From Bacteroidota bacterium (lineage in GTDB: Bacteria > Bacteroidota > Rhodothermia > Rhodothermales > UBA10348): DNA of 64,000 nucleotides. The notes under the pieces were generated by a model. It was given only the letters and a program-made list of their open reading frames with translations, was not told where the DNA came from and made no database searches. Numbering within the stretch: the first letter of the stretch is position 1; every line of letters starts with the position of its first letter. The stretch lies in NCBI GenBank assembly GCA_029262835.1, contig JAJCYQ010000023.1:40767-104766 (forward strand), given 5' to 3'. The translations under genes were made by a program, and so were the position numbers. Positions 19,351-29,044 of the stretch are shown here, one piece after another.

Positions 19351-21525
19351 TTATTTCACAAGCATCATGGTGCGCGTCAGGCTCTTCTCACCCGTCTGCA
19401 GACGGTAGAGGTAGAGACCGCCTGCGAGACCTTCTGCCTCAAAGCGGGCAGTGTGCTCACCAGCTGTCTTGTCCTCTGAGACAAGCGTCGTCACCTTGCG
19501 GCCCAGTACGTCATACACTTCGAGCGTAACCGGTCCGGTTGTGCCGACCTCATAGCGGATTTCGGTCGATCCCGTGAACGGGTTCGGGAAATTCTGCTGG
19601 AGCGCCACAACGCGTGGGAGTACGTCATCCTCGTTCGCCACGTTCGTGACTTCGCCGATGTCGTCAAGGCTTCCGGGCTCCAGCTTGAAGTTGCTGAAGG
19701 AGAACCAGAGCGTGCCCTGTACGAATGCCAGTGTTTCGCCTTCCGCAAATACGGTGCCTGGATCACCACCTTCATAGGACAGGTTGCTCGATGCATCGTC
19801 GACGCGAAGGGCATCGTCATCTGTACCATTTGAGACGTTGAACTCACCGAAAGGCCCACTTGGCGCATCCGCGTTTGTTGCGGTCACTGTCACGTTCTCG
19901 ACGCGAACGAACATGCCTTCAAGAGACTCCGCCACCTCTGAATCCTGCAGTGCGCTCGTTGGCACAACGATGGGGCTGAAGATATCACCTCCTGTCGACA
20001 CGATTTCAAAGGTGTAATCACGCAATTCAGTCAGGTCGAAACTCTCGCGAACCTCGGCGTTCGTAATCCGAATTACGTCTCCCTGGTTCACACCGGCTGC
20101 GAGCAGAGGGTTGCCAGAGCTACGGAGTGTCAGGCCTGACCAGGGGCTGGCACCGTCCTGGACGGCCAGAACGCCTGTCGCCGGGTCAGTCATGACGGTC
20201 ACTTCCAGATCCATATCGACGACGAAGCGGTCGAAGGGTGAACTGCTGGAACCCGAAGCTGGCTCCTGGATGTCACGAACGTCCGTGATCCCATCAAACA
20301 ACACGCGGTACGAGTTCTCTACCGTAGTCGACACGGCGCCTTCGTTGTCCGTTGCGCTGATCGTGAATGTGACAAATGAGCGGTCAGCCTGAGCAGGAAT
20401 CTGGAACGTCCATGTTCCATTTCCAGCATCCGTGCCCGCGACGGTACCCGAGGCTCCGCCGGAAGTCGTGAAATCCAGCGAAGTTGACGTCAGCGTACGT
20501 GTCTGATCGACTGCAATATCCGCAGCAATCGTCACCGGGTTGTTGCCTGGAATGGTAGACGGCAATTCAATATTTGAGATATTCGGCGGCGTCTGCGTGA
20601 TAACCAGATCGGCATCTTCCCATGGCGTGATCTTGATCAGAGCAACCGCAGGATCTCCAATCTCGAACGGGTCGAAATCCGAACGCAGAAGCGCAAATCC
20701 CTGCACGTTCACGGTCGCACCCACCGGAGGCGCCGTAAAGTCGTTCGTTGCATTGAAGTCGGACGGGTAGTCCGTGCGGTCATTGCGGAATTGCAGCGAA
20801 ATGTCGTCGTTGGAAATGACGGCGTTTGTTGCCAGGTCGCGAAGGGCCCAGTTCGGGCGGTCGTCTGTCCGGTTGGGAGACTGGAAAACCTGGACGCCTT
20901 CAATACGGACAAAGTCCTGGTGCAGCGCACTGAAGTTGTCCCAGTTGGCACGTCCCTGATTAGTGCCCGTCGGCTCGTTCAGATCGGCGATTGTGACGGT
21001 CCGTGGCTCCAGAATGGAGGCTGGCAGGCCCTGGTCCTGGTATGTCCCGAGGAACTCTACATTCGATGGAGAGAACTGGATGCCGACACCAAAGTAGGCG
21101 ATTTCGCCCGTGAAGCGGACGACATCACCCACGAACAGGTTCAGCGAGCCGGTCGCGCGGAAGTTTCCATCCACAACCTGCATGACCTGTCCATCAAATC
21201 CAGCCGTAGCCGCATTCACGTCACGAACAAAATAGTGGACGCGTGAGGGTTCGTTTGTTGACGAGTTGACGCTCGATAGACCGGAATTACGGGGGTCGGA
21301 GACGACGACAGCCGTAAACTGGACGGTTTCACCCTCGAATGGGGAGCGGATATTGGCAACGATATCATCGAAAGTGATATCGGCACCAAGCGCATTCGCA
21401 GCATCAATACCTGCCTGCGGGATGGCATTGATCTCGGCAATGGTTGAGACGGTCTGAGCCTGTGTCGTCTGGATGGCAAATGCTGCAATGAGCAGTAGCA
21501 TCCAGGTAGTAGCCAGTTTTTTCAT
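19351..21525 (-). CDS. Secreted multi-domain protein with T9SS type-A sorting domain and OB-fold-like repeats
   Basis: Signal peptide; repeated blocks GETVQFTAVVV..., DFVRIEGVQVFQ..., GMFVRVENVTVTA...; C-terminal LQQNFPNPFTGSTEIRYEV...GGLYLYRLQTGEKSLTRTMMLVK. Confidence 0.8.
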   Translation of the reverse strand: MKKLATTWMLLLIAAFAIQTTQAQTVSTIAEINAIPQAGIDAANALGADITFDDIVANIRSPFEGETVQFTAVVVSDPRNSGLSSVNSSTNEPSRVHYFVRDVNAATAGFDGQVMQVVDGNFRATGSLNLFVGDVVRFTGEIAYFGVGIQFSPSNVEFLGTYQDQGLPASILEPRTVTIADLNEPTGTNQGRANWDNFSALHQDFVRIEGVQVFQSPNRTDDRPNWALRDLATNAVISNDDISLQFRNDRTDYPSDFNATNDFTAPPVGATVNVQGFALLRSDFDPFEIGDPAVALIKITPWEDADLVITQTPPNISNIELPSTIPGNNPVTIAADIAVDQTRTLTSTSLDFTTSGGASGTVAGTDAGNGTWTFQIPAQADRSFVTFTISATDNEGAVSTTVENSYRVLFDGITDVRDIQEPASGSSSSPFDRFVVDMDLEVTVMTDPATGVLAVQDGASPWSGLTLRSSGNPLLAAGVNQGDVIRITNAEVRESFDLTELRDYTFEIVSTGGDIFSPIVVPTSALQDSEVAESLEGMFVRVENVTVTATNADAPSGPFGEFNVSNGTDDDALRVDDASSNLSYEGGDPGTVFAEGETLAFVQGTLWFSFSNFKLEPGSLDDIGEVTNVANEDDVLPRVVALQQNFPNPFTGSTEIRYEVGTTGPVTLEVYDVLGRKVTTLVSEDKTAGEHTARFEAEGLAGGLYLYRLQTGEKSLTRTMMLVK

Positions 21526-21542
21526 GGGTTCTGTCAGGTTGG

Positions 21543-23741
21543 TTATTTGATGATGACGAACTTGCCACGCTGAACGTCGCCGTCGTCAAGGTCTTTCACG
21601 GTGAACAGGTAAAGGCCTCCAGCGAGCCCCAGGCCGTTGTCGGACAACAGGTCCCAGGAATGTTCACCACCAGGCTGGATGCGACCAGGCGCGCTGAAGT
21701 CGTCAAACCACCGGGTATCCCCGATGTAAGTCTCAGCGTCATGATCGAGTGTCGCTACGATTTCACCCGCGAGCGTGTAGATCCTGATCTGGGATCGCGG
21801 CGGGAGATTGTAAAAATTGAGTTTGCGCGTCCGGTTCGAGTCGCCGTCCCAGGCGGCATTGACGCGGTAGGGGTTGGGATAGACGCCGACCTCCTGCGTG
21901 CCTTCATCATCGGCGGGCGTGCCAGGGAACACCCGGATGCTGTTCGCCACACGGGATGACTCGAACGGATTGAGCCCGGCGTCCGGGTCTCCACGGTCGA
22001 ATGCCGTCACGGCAAACAGGTACTGCCAGCCGTTACGCAGGTCACGCGCTTCAAAACGATACCAATATTCGGTCGGGTCGCCCTCGAACTGGCGGGCCTC
22101 GTCGAGTTCGACTTCTCCGAAGCCGTTGTTGAAGCCGGTCCGATTTCCGGCCACGTCGTACTGTGCAATGAGTGACGCCGCGTCGGCGATATTGCCTCCG
22201 CGATCGTCACCGGGATCCGAGCGGTAGAGCCGGTAGCCTTCGAAGTCCTGTTCACCCGTTACGGGATCAACCGATTCTTCAGCCGTCCGGTCCCAGTAGA
22301 GTGCCACAACCGGGGTATCGGTCGCCGGGTCCCGCTCGAATTCAACGCGGACACGGGGCGATGCCGGGGGCTCCGGAATCAGATACCGATCCAGCACGCC
22401 GTTTCCATTCACATCCTCGCCAGCATCGAGCCGGCCATTGAAGTTATTGTCCTCGCCGCCATACGTGCGCCGGGCCCACTGGATATTGTTGGCAAGCAGG
22501 GCGCGGGTTTCGGGCGTATCGACTGACTTGCCACCTGGACCTTGGAATTCCTCTGGTTTGAGGGCGGCAACGAGCGCGAACGTGACCTGGAGGGTATCGC
22601 CGGGGAGGACCTGGGGGACGGGTCCCATGGGCGTCAGGCCAATCCAGTTACCTGCCGAAATCTGTCCATCGGTCCGAAGGCGCGTGAACCAGGCCTCTTC
22701 TGCGTCTTCAAGTTCTGCCTCGGACCCAAATTCGGCGGGATTTGGAAACGGCGTGGACATGCGGCGGTAGCGCTCGTCGTCATTTCCGGGTCGGTTCAGT
22801 TCGTCGCTTCCTCCCGAGAAAAGCCACCAGCGCGGGTTGACTACGGGGGGCTGCAGGCCGTCTGCAACGAACTCATCGGCTACGGCCGGATGGAAAAAGC
22901 GCTTGCGGCCGGTCGCGGGATCACGCCACTCGGCGCCAAGGACAGCGACCGATCCGTACGTGTTCAGAGTCTCTTCGGCGCCACCCGCATTGAATGCGTA
23001 CATGGTCTGGAGCGAATCAATGTACCCGAGTCCGCCTTTGTTGAAGAACGCGCCACCGGTGTCGTTCGTGGTATTCACATTGCGCACCACGAGGTCGTGG
23101 AAGAGGCCTACGTATACGTCCTCCCATGCGGCTACCGACGTGTTGATGATGTCGAAGTTCAAAATGGCAAACGACTCCGTGAACGGAAAATTCCACGCGA
23201 ATGTGGACATTTCAACGGTCATGCCGAGCCGGCCAGCCACGTCCGGAAGCTGGATGGACGTGTTCGGGAGCACGCTGGACGTGTCTTCAAATGCCGTAAG
23301 CAGATCCTGGTGACTGACGGCGTCGCGCGTGAATACTTCGGACGTCGGAAGAGACGAGCGTGTCCGGAAGAGCTGGTTCTGCGCGAATTCATAGCCCGTG
23401 GCACCGGGCGAGTACCCACCTGAAGACGTGACGGCACCTGTCCGGACCGTGATCGTGCCGTCTGAGCGACGCGCCCCGATCCAGAGACCTGCTTCAAACA
23501 GGTGCTCTACGCCTGAGTTCAGAGGAAACTCGAAGGAGGGATCACCCGTCGGATTGTTGCGCACGTTCGAGCGGCCCACGAAGCCAGCGTTCGTGACCGT
23601 GATACCCACGTTACCTACATCGATCAGGGCTTCCTCGAAAGAGGCCTGGGCACGAACCTCATGGGCAGGCGCTCTGGCCGTCACCACGAGGACGGCCAGG
23701 AAAACAGCAGGAAACAGGACAGATTGGTAGCGGAATAGCAT
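21543..23741 (-). CDS. Large secreted protein with T9SS/FlgD-like C-terminus and Asp/Asn-rich putative Ca2+-binding loops
   Basis: Signal-like N-terminus; DNNFNGRLDAGEDVNGNGVLDRY; C-terminal YPNPYRVNAAWDG...AGGLYLFTVKDLDDGDVQRGKFVIIK. Confidence 0.72.
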   Translation of the reverse strand: MLFRYQSVLFPAVFLAVLVVTARAPAHEVRAQASFEEALIDVGNVGITVTNAGFVGRSNVRNNPTGDPSFEFPLNSGVEHLFEAGLWIGARRSDGTITVRTGAVTSSGGYSPGATGYEFAQNQLFRTRSSLPTSEVFTRDAVSHQDLLTAFEDTSSVLPNTSIQLPDVAGRLGMTVEMSTFAWNFPFTESFAILNFDIINTSVAAWEDVYVGLFHDLVVRNVNTTNDTGGAFFNKGGLGYIDSLQTMYAFNAGGAEETLNTYGSVAVLGAEWRDPATGRKRFFHPAVADEFVADGLQPPVVNPRWWLFSGGSDELNRPGNDDERYRRMSTPFPNPAEFGSEAELEDAEEAWFTRLRTDGQISAGNWIGLTPMGPVPQVLPGDTLQVTFALVAALKPEEFQGPGGKSVDTPETRALLANNIQWARRTYGGEDNNFNGRLDAGEDVNGNGVLDRYLIPEPPASPRVRVEFERDPATDTPVVALYWDRTAEESVDPVTGEQDFEGYRLYRSDPGDDRGGNIADAASLIAQYDVAGNRTGFNNGFGEVELDEARQFEGDPTEYWYRFEARDLRNGWQYLFAVTAFDRGDPDAGLNPFESSRVANSIRVFPGTPADDEGTQEVGVYPNPYRVNAAWDGDSNRTRKLNFYNLPPRSQIRIYTLAGEIVATLDHDAETYIGDTRWFDDFSAPGRIQPGGEHSWDLLSDNGLGLAGGLYLFTVKDLDDGDVQRGKFVIIK

Positions 23742-23842
23742 ACAGTACGTGGTTCAGGCCGCGGCAATTCGCTGAAAACCGTGAACAGTGAACATAGCAG
23801 TTTTCAAGCGGTTGGTAAAGGCAAAGTTTTACACACTACACA

Positions 23843-24556
23843 ATGTTAACCGGACATTCTCGCGTTTTCAAGGCTGAAATCAGTTCGCTGTCGGTTTTCG
23901 TTCTACTCGCCGCTACCATTTCAACAGGGTGCGCGGGGGAGCGCGACCGTAGTACCTGGATGGGACGCGAAATTGCCGGTGTCATGTCGTCCGAGCACGG
24001 CGCTGTCTGGCTTGACCGCCCCGAGCGGGATGCTGAAGAACTGCCAGGCCGGCTGTTCGCCGCGCTGCGGCTGACCGCGTCGGATCATGTGGCCGATATT
24101 GGAGCAGGAACAGGATTTTTTACCTTCCCACTCGCTGAACGCGTGCCGCATGGACGTGTATACGCGGTAGAGGTACACGAAGCGTTCGTGGACACGCTCC
24201 ACGCGCGCGCCGGGAGGCTTGCTGTGCGCAACGTGGTCCCGGTACTGGGGGCGGTCGACAACCCATCGCTTCCCGAGGAGCGCCTGGATCTCGTCCTCAT
24301 TGTTTCCTCCTACCACGAATTCTCGCATCCACAGGAAATGATGGCGCACATCTACCAGGCACTCCGGCCGGGTGGACGACTCGTCATCGTGGAGTATCGG
24401 GGCGAAGACAGGACAATTCCCGTCGAGCCGCTGCACCGCATGACCGAGGCGCAGATCCGTCTCGAAATGGAGGCGGCTGGCTTCGAGTGGCTCGAAACAC
24501 TCGACATCCTGCCCATGCAACACGTGGTTACGTTCCGGCGGCCGGTGGAGCCGTGA
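23843..24556 (+). CDS. Class I SAM-dependent methyltransferase-fold protein with predicted export/lipoprotein signal
   Basis: N-terminal hydrophobic segment ending ATISTGCAGE; motif I VADIGAGTGFFTFPLAE; motif post-I VYAVEVHE; LRPGGRLVIVEY. Confidence 0.83.
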   Translation: MLTGHSRVFKAEISSLSVFVLLAATISTGCAGERDRSTWMGREIAGVMSSEHGAVWLDRPERDAEELPGRLFAALRLTASDHVADIGAGTGFFTFPLAERVPHGRVYAVEVHEAFVDTLHARAGRLAVRNVVPVLGAVDNPSLPEERLDLVLIVSSYHEFSHPQEMMAHIYQALRPGGRLVIVEYRGEDRTIPVEPLHRMTEAQIRLEMEAAGFEWLETLDILPMQHVVTFRRPVEP

Positions 24557-24578
24557 CGGCCATGTGGACGGATGGCAT

Positions 24579-25202
24579 TCAGGCGGGTATGTCCAGGCTC
24601 CGCCACAGATACCACGCCGCAATGGTCCTATAGGGCTTCCAAGGGGTCGATGCGTCGGCCGCGTCGGCCGGGGCGGGCAGCTCGTCGAGCCCGTAGAGGC
24701 GCGCCAGCCCTTTCCGGATTCCGAGGTCGGATGCCGGAAATACATCGGGGCGTCCGAGGCAGAACATGAGGTACATCTGGACCGTCCAGGGGCCGATGCC
24801 CTTGACGCTTGTGAGACGCGCCTCTATTTCCGCATTTTCCATGGTGGCCATCACGCTGGCGCCAGGAATCTGGCCGTCTGCGGCGTGCCGGGCGAGATCC
24901 ATGATGGCCGTTGTTTTGGCGCGCGACAGGCCAGCAGAGCGCAGGGCATCTGGGTGGGTCTCCAGAATGACGTCCGGTTGCGCGGGGTTGCCTGTGATGG
25001 CCAGGAGCCGACCGTGGATGGTGGCCGCGGCCTTCCCTGTGAGTTGCTGGTAGACAATATTGCGAACGAGCGCCTCGAACGGTGGCTCCTCAGTCCGGGG
25101 CGTGAGGGTGACGGGTCCTGCACGGCGAATGAGCGCGCCGAGGGCAGCGTCAGACGCCGTAAGGTGACGCAGGCACTGGTCGATATCGAAAGGCCAGGAC
25201 AT
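24579..25202 (-). CDS. DNA-3-methyladenine glycosylase II (AlkA-like HhH-GPD)
   Basis: ALVRNIVYQQLTGKAAATIHGRL; LTSVKGIGPWTVQMYLMFCLGRPDVFPASDLGIRKGL HhH-GPD with catalytic Asp. Confidence 0.9.
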   Translation of the reverse strand: MSWPFDIDQCLRHLTASDAALGALIRRAGPVTLTPRTEEPPFEALVRNIVYQQLTGKAAATIHGRLLAITGNPAQPDVILETHPDALRSAGLSRAKTTAIMDLARHAADGQIPGASVMATMENAEIEARLTSVKGIGPWTVQMYLMFCLGRPDVFPASDLGIRKGLARLYGLDELPAPADAADASTPWKPYRTIAAWYLWRSLDIPA

Positions 25203-25269
25203 GGTGTATATTCCGGTTTGAGCACATTGGATGCGGACGTAAAGATACACCTTGGAGGGAGCGCTTTTC

Positions 25270-25902
25270 GTGGATTGGATAGTGACCGCTGTCGTGCTGG
25301 CCATCGGGGGCAGCCTCCACTGCATGGGGATGTGCGGAGGATTTGCCATGCTGGCGCATGCGGGAGGTCGTGCGGGGCAGCGTTTTCTGGCGTACGGGCT
25401 TGGAAAGACGTTCGTGTACGTCGCGCTCGGCATCGTTGCAGGGGCCGTTGGACAGGCCGTGTCGGTAACGCCGGTGGCGTCGCGCACACTTCGCGTGGTC
25501 GCAGGTATCGTCATGATCGTGTCCGGTCTACAGCTCGGGGGGTGGGTCGCTCTCGAGCGGCTGTATATGCCACGGGCGGCTGGAAGGATCGTGGATGCCC
25601 TGGCGTCCCGCTTACGGCAGGCGTCGGTGGCTGGCCGTTTTGCTATGGGGGCGCTCAATGGACTCCTGCCTTGCGGCCTGCTCTATGCGGCGCTTGGGGG
25701 AGCGGCGGCGACGGCCCTGTGGTGGGAAGGGGCGCTGTTCATGGCCGTTTTTGGACTGGCTACGCTGCCAGCGCTTCTCCTGGCTGCCCAGTTCGGACGG
25801 CTTCTGGATGCGGATCGCCGGCAGGTGCTCATTCGCGTTGGGGCCATCATGGTCATCGCTTTCGGCGTACTCCTGATTGTTCGCGTCGGGCACCAGATGT
25901 AG
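25270..25902 (+). CDS. Sulfite exporter TauE/SafE-family membrane protein (cbb3-associated type)
   Basis: GGSLHCMGMCGGFAMLAHAGG; six hydrophobic segments; next to cco genes; GTG start at 25270 (TTG at 25252 possible). Confidence 0.85.
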   Translation: MDWIVTAVVLAIGGSLHCMGMCGGFAMLAHAGGRAGQRFLAYGLGKTFVYVALGIVAGAVGQAVSVTPVASRTLRVVAGIVMIVSGLQLGGWVALERLYMPRAAGRIVDALASRLRQASVAGRFAMGALNGLLPCGLLYAALGGAAATALWWEGALFMAVFGLATLPALLLAAQFGRLLDADRRQVLIRVGAIMVIAFGVLLIVRVGHQM

Positions 25903-25917
25903 GGCGTTGAGGGCGTG

Positions 25918-26085
25918 TCAACCCGCCTTGGCACCATCATCGTCTTCGTCTTCGTCGACCAGCATGCGCATGCCGGGAGTGTCGACATCGTCGTACTGGC
26001 CCGAGCGGACGCTCCAGATGAATGCGGCTACGCCGACGCCCGCGAGGGCCAGTGCAAGTGGAACCAGGAAGTAGAGGACATTCAC
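25918..26085 (-). CDS. ccoS: cbb3-type cytochrome oxidase assembly protein CcoS (GTG start)
   Basis: (V)NVLYFLVPLALALAGVGVAAFIWSVRSGQYDDVDTPGMRMLVDEDE, typical CcoS; GTGA overlap with ccoI stop. Confidence 0.9.
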   Translation of the reverse strand: MNVLYFLVPLALALAGVGVAAFIWSVRSGQYDDVDTPGMRMLVDEDEDDDGAKAG

Positions 26086-28571
26086 CGTCGAAACCGTGTC
26101 TTGTGGCTCTTGAGCGATGACAAAACGACAACGAAGCTCGATATGGGCATGGCTACGGCCGCCAGGAGGGGTGTTACAAGACCCACCAGGGCGGCTCCTG
26201 CGCCCATCACATTGTATGCCAAGGAGAAGGTCAGGTTGCGGCGAACCACGCCGACGACGCGCGTTGCGTGTTCAATCAGATCCCGTGCGGCACCGAGGCC
26301 TGGTCGGGTCACGTACACGTGAGCGGCCATGCGGCTCGCAGCCGAGCCGTCCGCGACGGCGAGGCCGATATCGGCGGCCCGGAGAGCTGGCGTATCATTG
26401 ACGCCATCTCCGACAACAAGAACGTGATGGCCCTCATCCTGGAGCGCCTCAACCAGCTGCTTCTTGCGCTCCGGCGAGGCGGCGCCAATGGCGCGGCCAG
26501 CGGTCACACCAACACGACTGGCGACATGCGCTGTCGTCGCCTTGTCATCCCCAGAGCAGATCCAGACCTCGGTCCGGGCCGAAAGCCAGTCAATGGTTGC
26601 GCGGGCATCGGGCCGGACGGGATCGGTAATGGCTACGACAGCTGCCAACATACCATCAATTTCTACAGCAACGGGCGTTCGGCCACCCGCTGCCATTCGC
26701 GCCGCGGCTCCTTCGAGGCTCTTCGGCACCGTTGCGCTATCCAGAATCCACGCTGGCCGGCCGACGCGGACGCGTTGGCCATCGACGCGCGCTTCGATGC
26801 CCGTCGATGGAACGAGGTGGACGCCGGTAGCCGGTTCGAGCGGACGTCCATCGGCCCAGGCAGTGAAAGCGCGGGCTATGGGATGGGAGAGTCCGGTTTC
26901 GACTGAGGCGGCAAACAGCATGGCACCTATCGTTCCCTCGAAGGCATCGATCCGCATGGCGCCTTCGGTGATGGTACCCGTCTTGTCGAGTATGACGGCC
27001 GTAATGGACGTCGCGCGTTCCAGGATGCGTTCACCCTTTATGAAGAGTCCCCGCCGGGCGGCGCGCCCAAGACCCACGGCGAGCGCCAGGGGCGTCGCCA
27101 TGCCGAGTGCGCAGGGGCACGTGATGACCAGGAGAGCCACCACATGGCTGACCGCACGGGCAGGATCGATGACAGACCAGGCCACGGCCGATATGCTGGC
27201 CAGCGCGAGGACCGAGATGGAGAACCAGCCGCCCAGCGCATTGGCCGCGCCAAGAAGGCCCGGCCGGGATGCGGGTGATGCACCACCCGGCTCTGAAACC
27301 CACGAAACAAGGCTTCCAATGCGTGTCCGCGGCCCCGTCCGCGCCACCTGTATGGTGAGTGGAGATGTTTCATTGATGGTGCCAGCGAACACCGTGGTCC
27401 CCGGGCGCACAAAGACAGGGCGGCTCTCGCCCGTCAGGACGGCGTGCCCGACATGGCTTTCTCCGTCGGCAACGCTACCGTCGACCGGAATCAATTCTCC
27501 TGGCTCCACGCGTACGAGATGTCCGGCGACCAGGTCGTCGGCCTGGACGCGTTCCGTGCGGCCGTCGGCCATCTGGCGACGCGCCACGCTTGGAACGAGG
27601 GCGAGCAGGCGATCGGACGTATCGCCCGCCAGGCGCTGGGCGCGAAGTTGGAGCCAGCGCGCCGTGAGGAGCGCAGCTATCAGGACGGTGATGGAATCGA
27701 ACCAGATTTCGCCGCTCCCGGTGATCGTAGCCCACGCGCTGTAAACGAATCCAGTCAGGATGCCGGCCGAGATCGGCGTATCCATGTGGATGTGCCGGAG
27801 TGATCGGGCTCGCGCCGCAACACGAAGCGAAGAAACCGCCCGTCGGAAAAACACACCGCCCCCATAGACAACAGCCGGGACCGCGAGTAGAAGACTCAGC
27901 CACCGGGCGGCACTGCCGAGCCCTGTTGCGTCACTGTCGAGCCCGCCGTACAGCGCAAAAGCGAGCAGCATTACGTTTCCGGCGAGGGCCCAGGCGACGC
28001 CAACACGAACGAGCAGCCCCCTTTCCGCGCGCGAGGCTCCAGATTGAGATTCGCCGCGTCCCGGAACGCGCGGCTCGACCGGGTATCCGAATCGGGCCAG
28101 CCACCTGGCAATGTCTGACAGCGCGACCTCACGCGGATTCCACGTGAGCGTGAGTCGTCCCCTGGCCAGTTGAAGCCGGGCTGAATACGCTCCGTCCACC
28201 TCTTGCGGCAGGCGTTCGACGAGCCACACGCAGGCGGCGCAGTGCACGCCGTCCAGATAGAGGTCGGTTCGGTAGCGCCCGCCGTCCAGTGGCACGGCGT
28301 GCTGCTCCATGAAATCGGGCGAATCGAGTTCCTGCAGTAGCGATTCGGGCGCAGAGGAGGAGGGTGGCCGGAGCCGGCCCACAGCTGGCGACGATTCCTT
28401 GAGACGGTAATACGTGGCATCGAGTCCCGAGTCCTGGAGAATGCCGTAGACCGTGCGGCAGGAAGAGCAGCAGAACGCCGGTTCCCGGGCGCGGAGAGCC
28501 GGCGGAACGGGAAGCCCGCAGTGGGCGCATTGTGCGCCGCGAGGGGCAGTCACGTCCTTCCGAGCGCTCAC
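26082..28571 (-). CDS. ccoI: Heavy-metal (Cu) translocating P-type ATPase CcoI/FixI
   Basis: N-terminal Cys cluster CAHCGLPV...CCSSC, HMA CAAC, CPCALGMATPLAL, DKTGTITEG, GDGVNDTPAL; GTG start (VSARKDV) overlapping ccoH stop. Confidence 0.93.
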   Translation of the reverse strand: MSARKDVTAPRGAQCAHCGLPVPPALRAREPAFCCSSCRTVYGILQDSGLDATYYRLKESSPAVGRLRPPSSSAPESLLQELDSPDFMEQHAVPLDGGRYRTDLYLDGVHCAACVWLVERLPQEVDGAYSARLQLARGRLTLTWNPREVALSDIARWLARFGYPVEPRVPGRGESQSGASRAERGLLVRVGVAWALAGNVMLLAFALYGGLDSDATGLGSAARWLSLLLAVPAVVYGGGVFFRRAVSSLRVAARARSLRHIHMDTPISAGILTGFVYSAWATITGSGEIWFDSITVLIAALLTARWLQLRAQRLAGDTSDRLLALVPSVARRQMADGRTERVQADDLVAGHLVRVEPGELIPVDGSVADGESHVGHAVLTGESRPVFVRPGTTVFAGTINETSPLTIQVARTGPRTRIGSLVSWVSEPGGASPASRPGLLGAANALGGWFSISVLALASISAVAWSVIDPARAVSHVVALLVITCPCALGMATPLALAVGLGRAARRGLFIKGERILERATSITAVILDKTGTITEGAMRIDAFEGTIGAMLFAASVETGLSHPIARAFTAWADGRPLEPATGVHLVPSTGIEARVDGQRVRVGRPAWILDSATVPKSLEGAAARMAAGGRTPVAVEIDGMLAAVVAITDPVRPDARATIDWLSARTEVWICSGDDKATTAHVASRVGVTAGRAIGAASPERKKQLVEALQDEGHHVLVVGDGVNDTPALRAADIGLAVADGSAASRMAAHVYVTRPGLGAARDLIEHATRVVGVVRRNLTFSLAYNVMGAGAALVGLVTPLLAAVAMPISSFVVVLSSLKSHKTRFRR

Positions 28572-29044
28572 GGCAGACTCCACTCCCGCCGGAGTTCGTG
28601 TATAAACCGGTCTGAGCCGCGCATGGCATCTATACGAACGTCCCACAGCCCTGCACCATGGGCAGATACGGTCAGATCCGTGGCTGTGCCCGATGCATCT
28701 ACCCGAAAAGGAATGACCTCGGAGAAGGTCGCTTCGTGCGGCCGCGTCAGCGTCAGTGTTCCCTGCGCATCCGGTACGGGCTCTCCATTCCGATCCAGAA
28801 GTTCGAGCTGAAGTGTGCTGTTTTCCGCATGTTCGACGTCCACCGTCCACCCCAGTGCGCGGCTGGCTGCGCGCGTCGCAGCGATCTCATCCCAGGCAAC
28901 GGCTTTGTCGTAATAGCCAGGAATGACCTCGGGGCCTCCGTCCACACGGGACGCGAAAAGAAGGCCGAACGTCATCGTCATGCCGAAAAGAATAAGGCCG
29001 ATGATAGCGGCTGGCCAGGTCCAATCTGTTGTCGGGGTTTTCAT
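28568..29044 (-). CDS. ccoH: FixH/CcoH family protein
   Basis: Single N-terminal TM, PEVIPGYYDKAVAWDE motif, between ccoG and ccoI. Confidence 0.88.
   Translation of the reverse strand: MKTPTTDWTWPAAIIGLILFGMTMTFGLLFASRVDGGPEVIPGYYDKAVAWDEIAATRAASRALGWTVDVEHAENSTLQLELLDRNGEPVPDAQGTLTLTRPHEATFSEVIPFRVDASGTATDLTVSAHGAGLWDVRIDAMRGSDRFIHELRREWSLP

Noticed and set aside
24564-25910. 448-aa plus-strand ORF
   Set aside because: Overlaps the AlkA-like and TauE/SafE genes in other frames/strand; G/R-rich without domain signals
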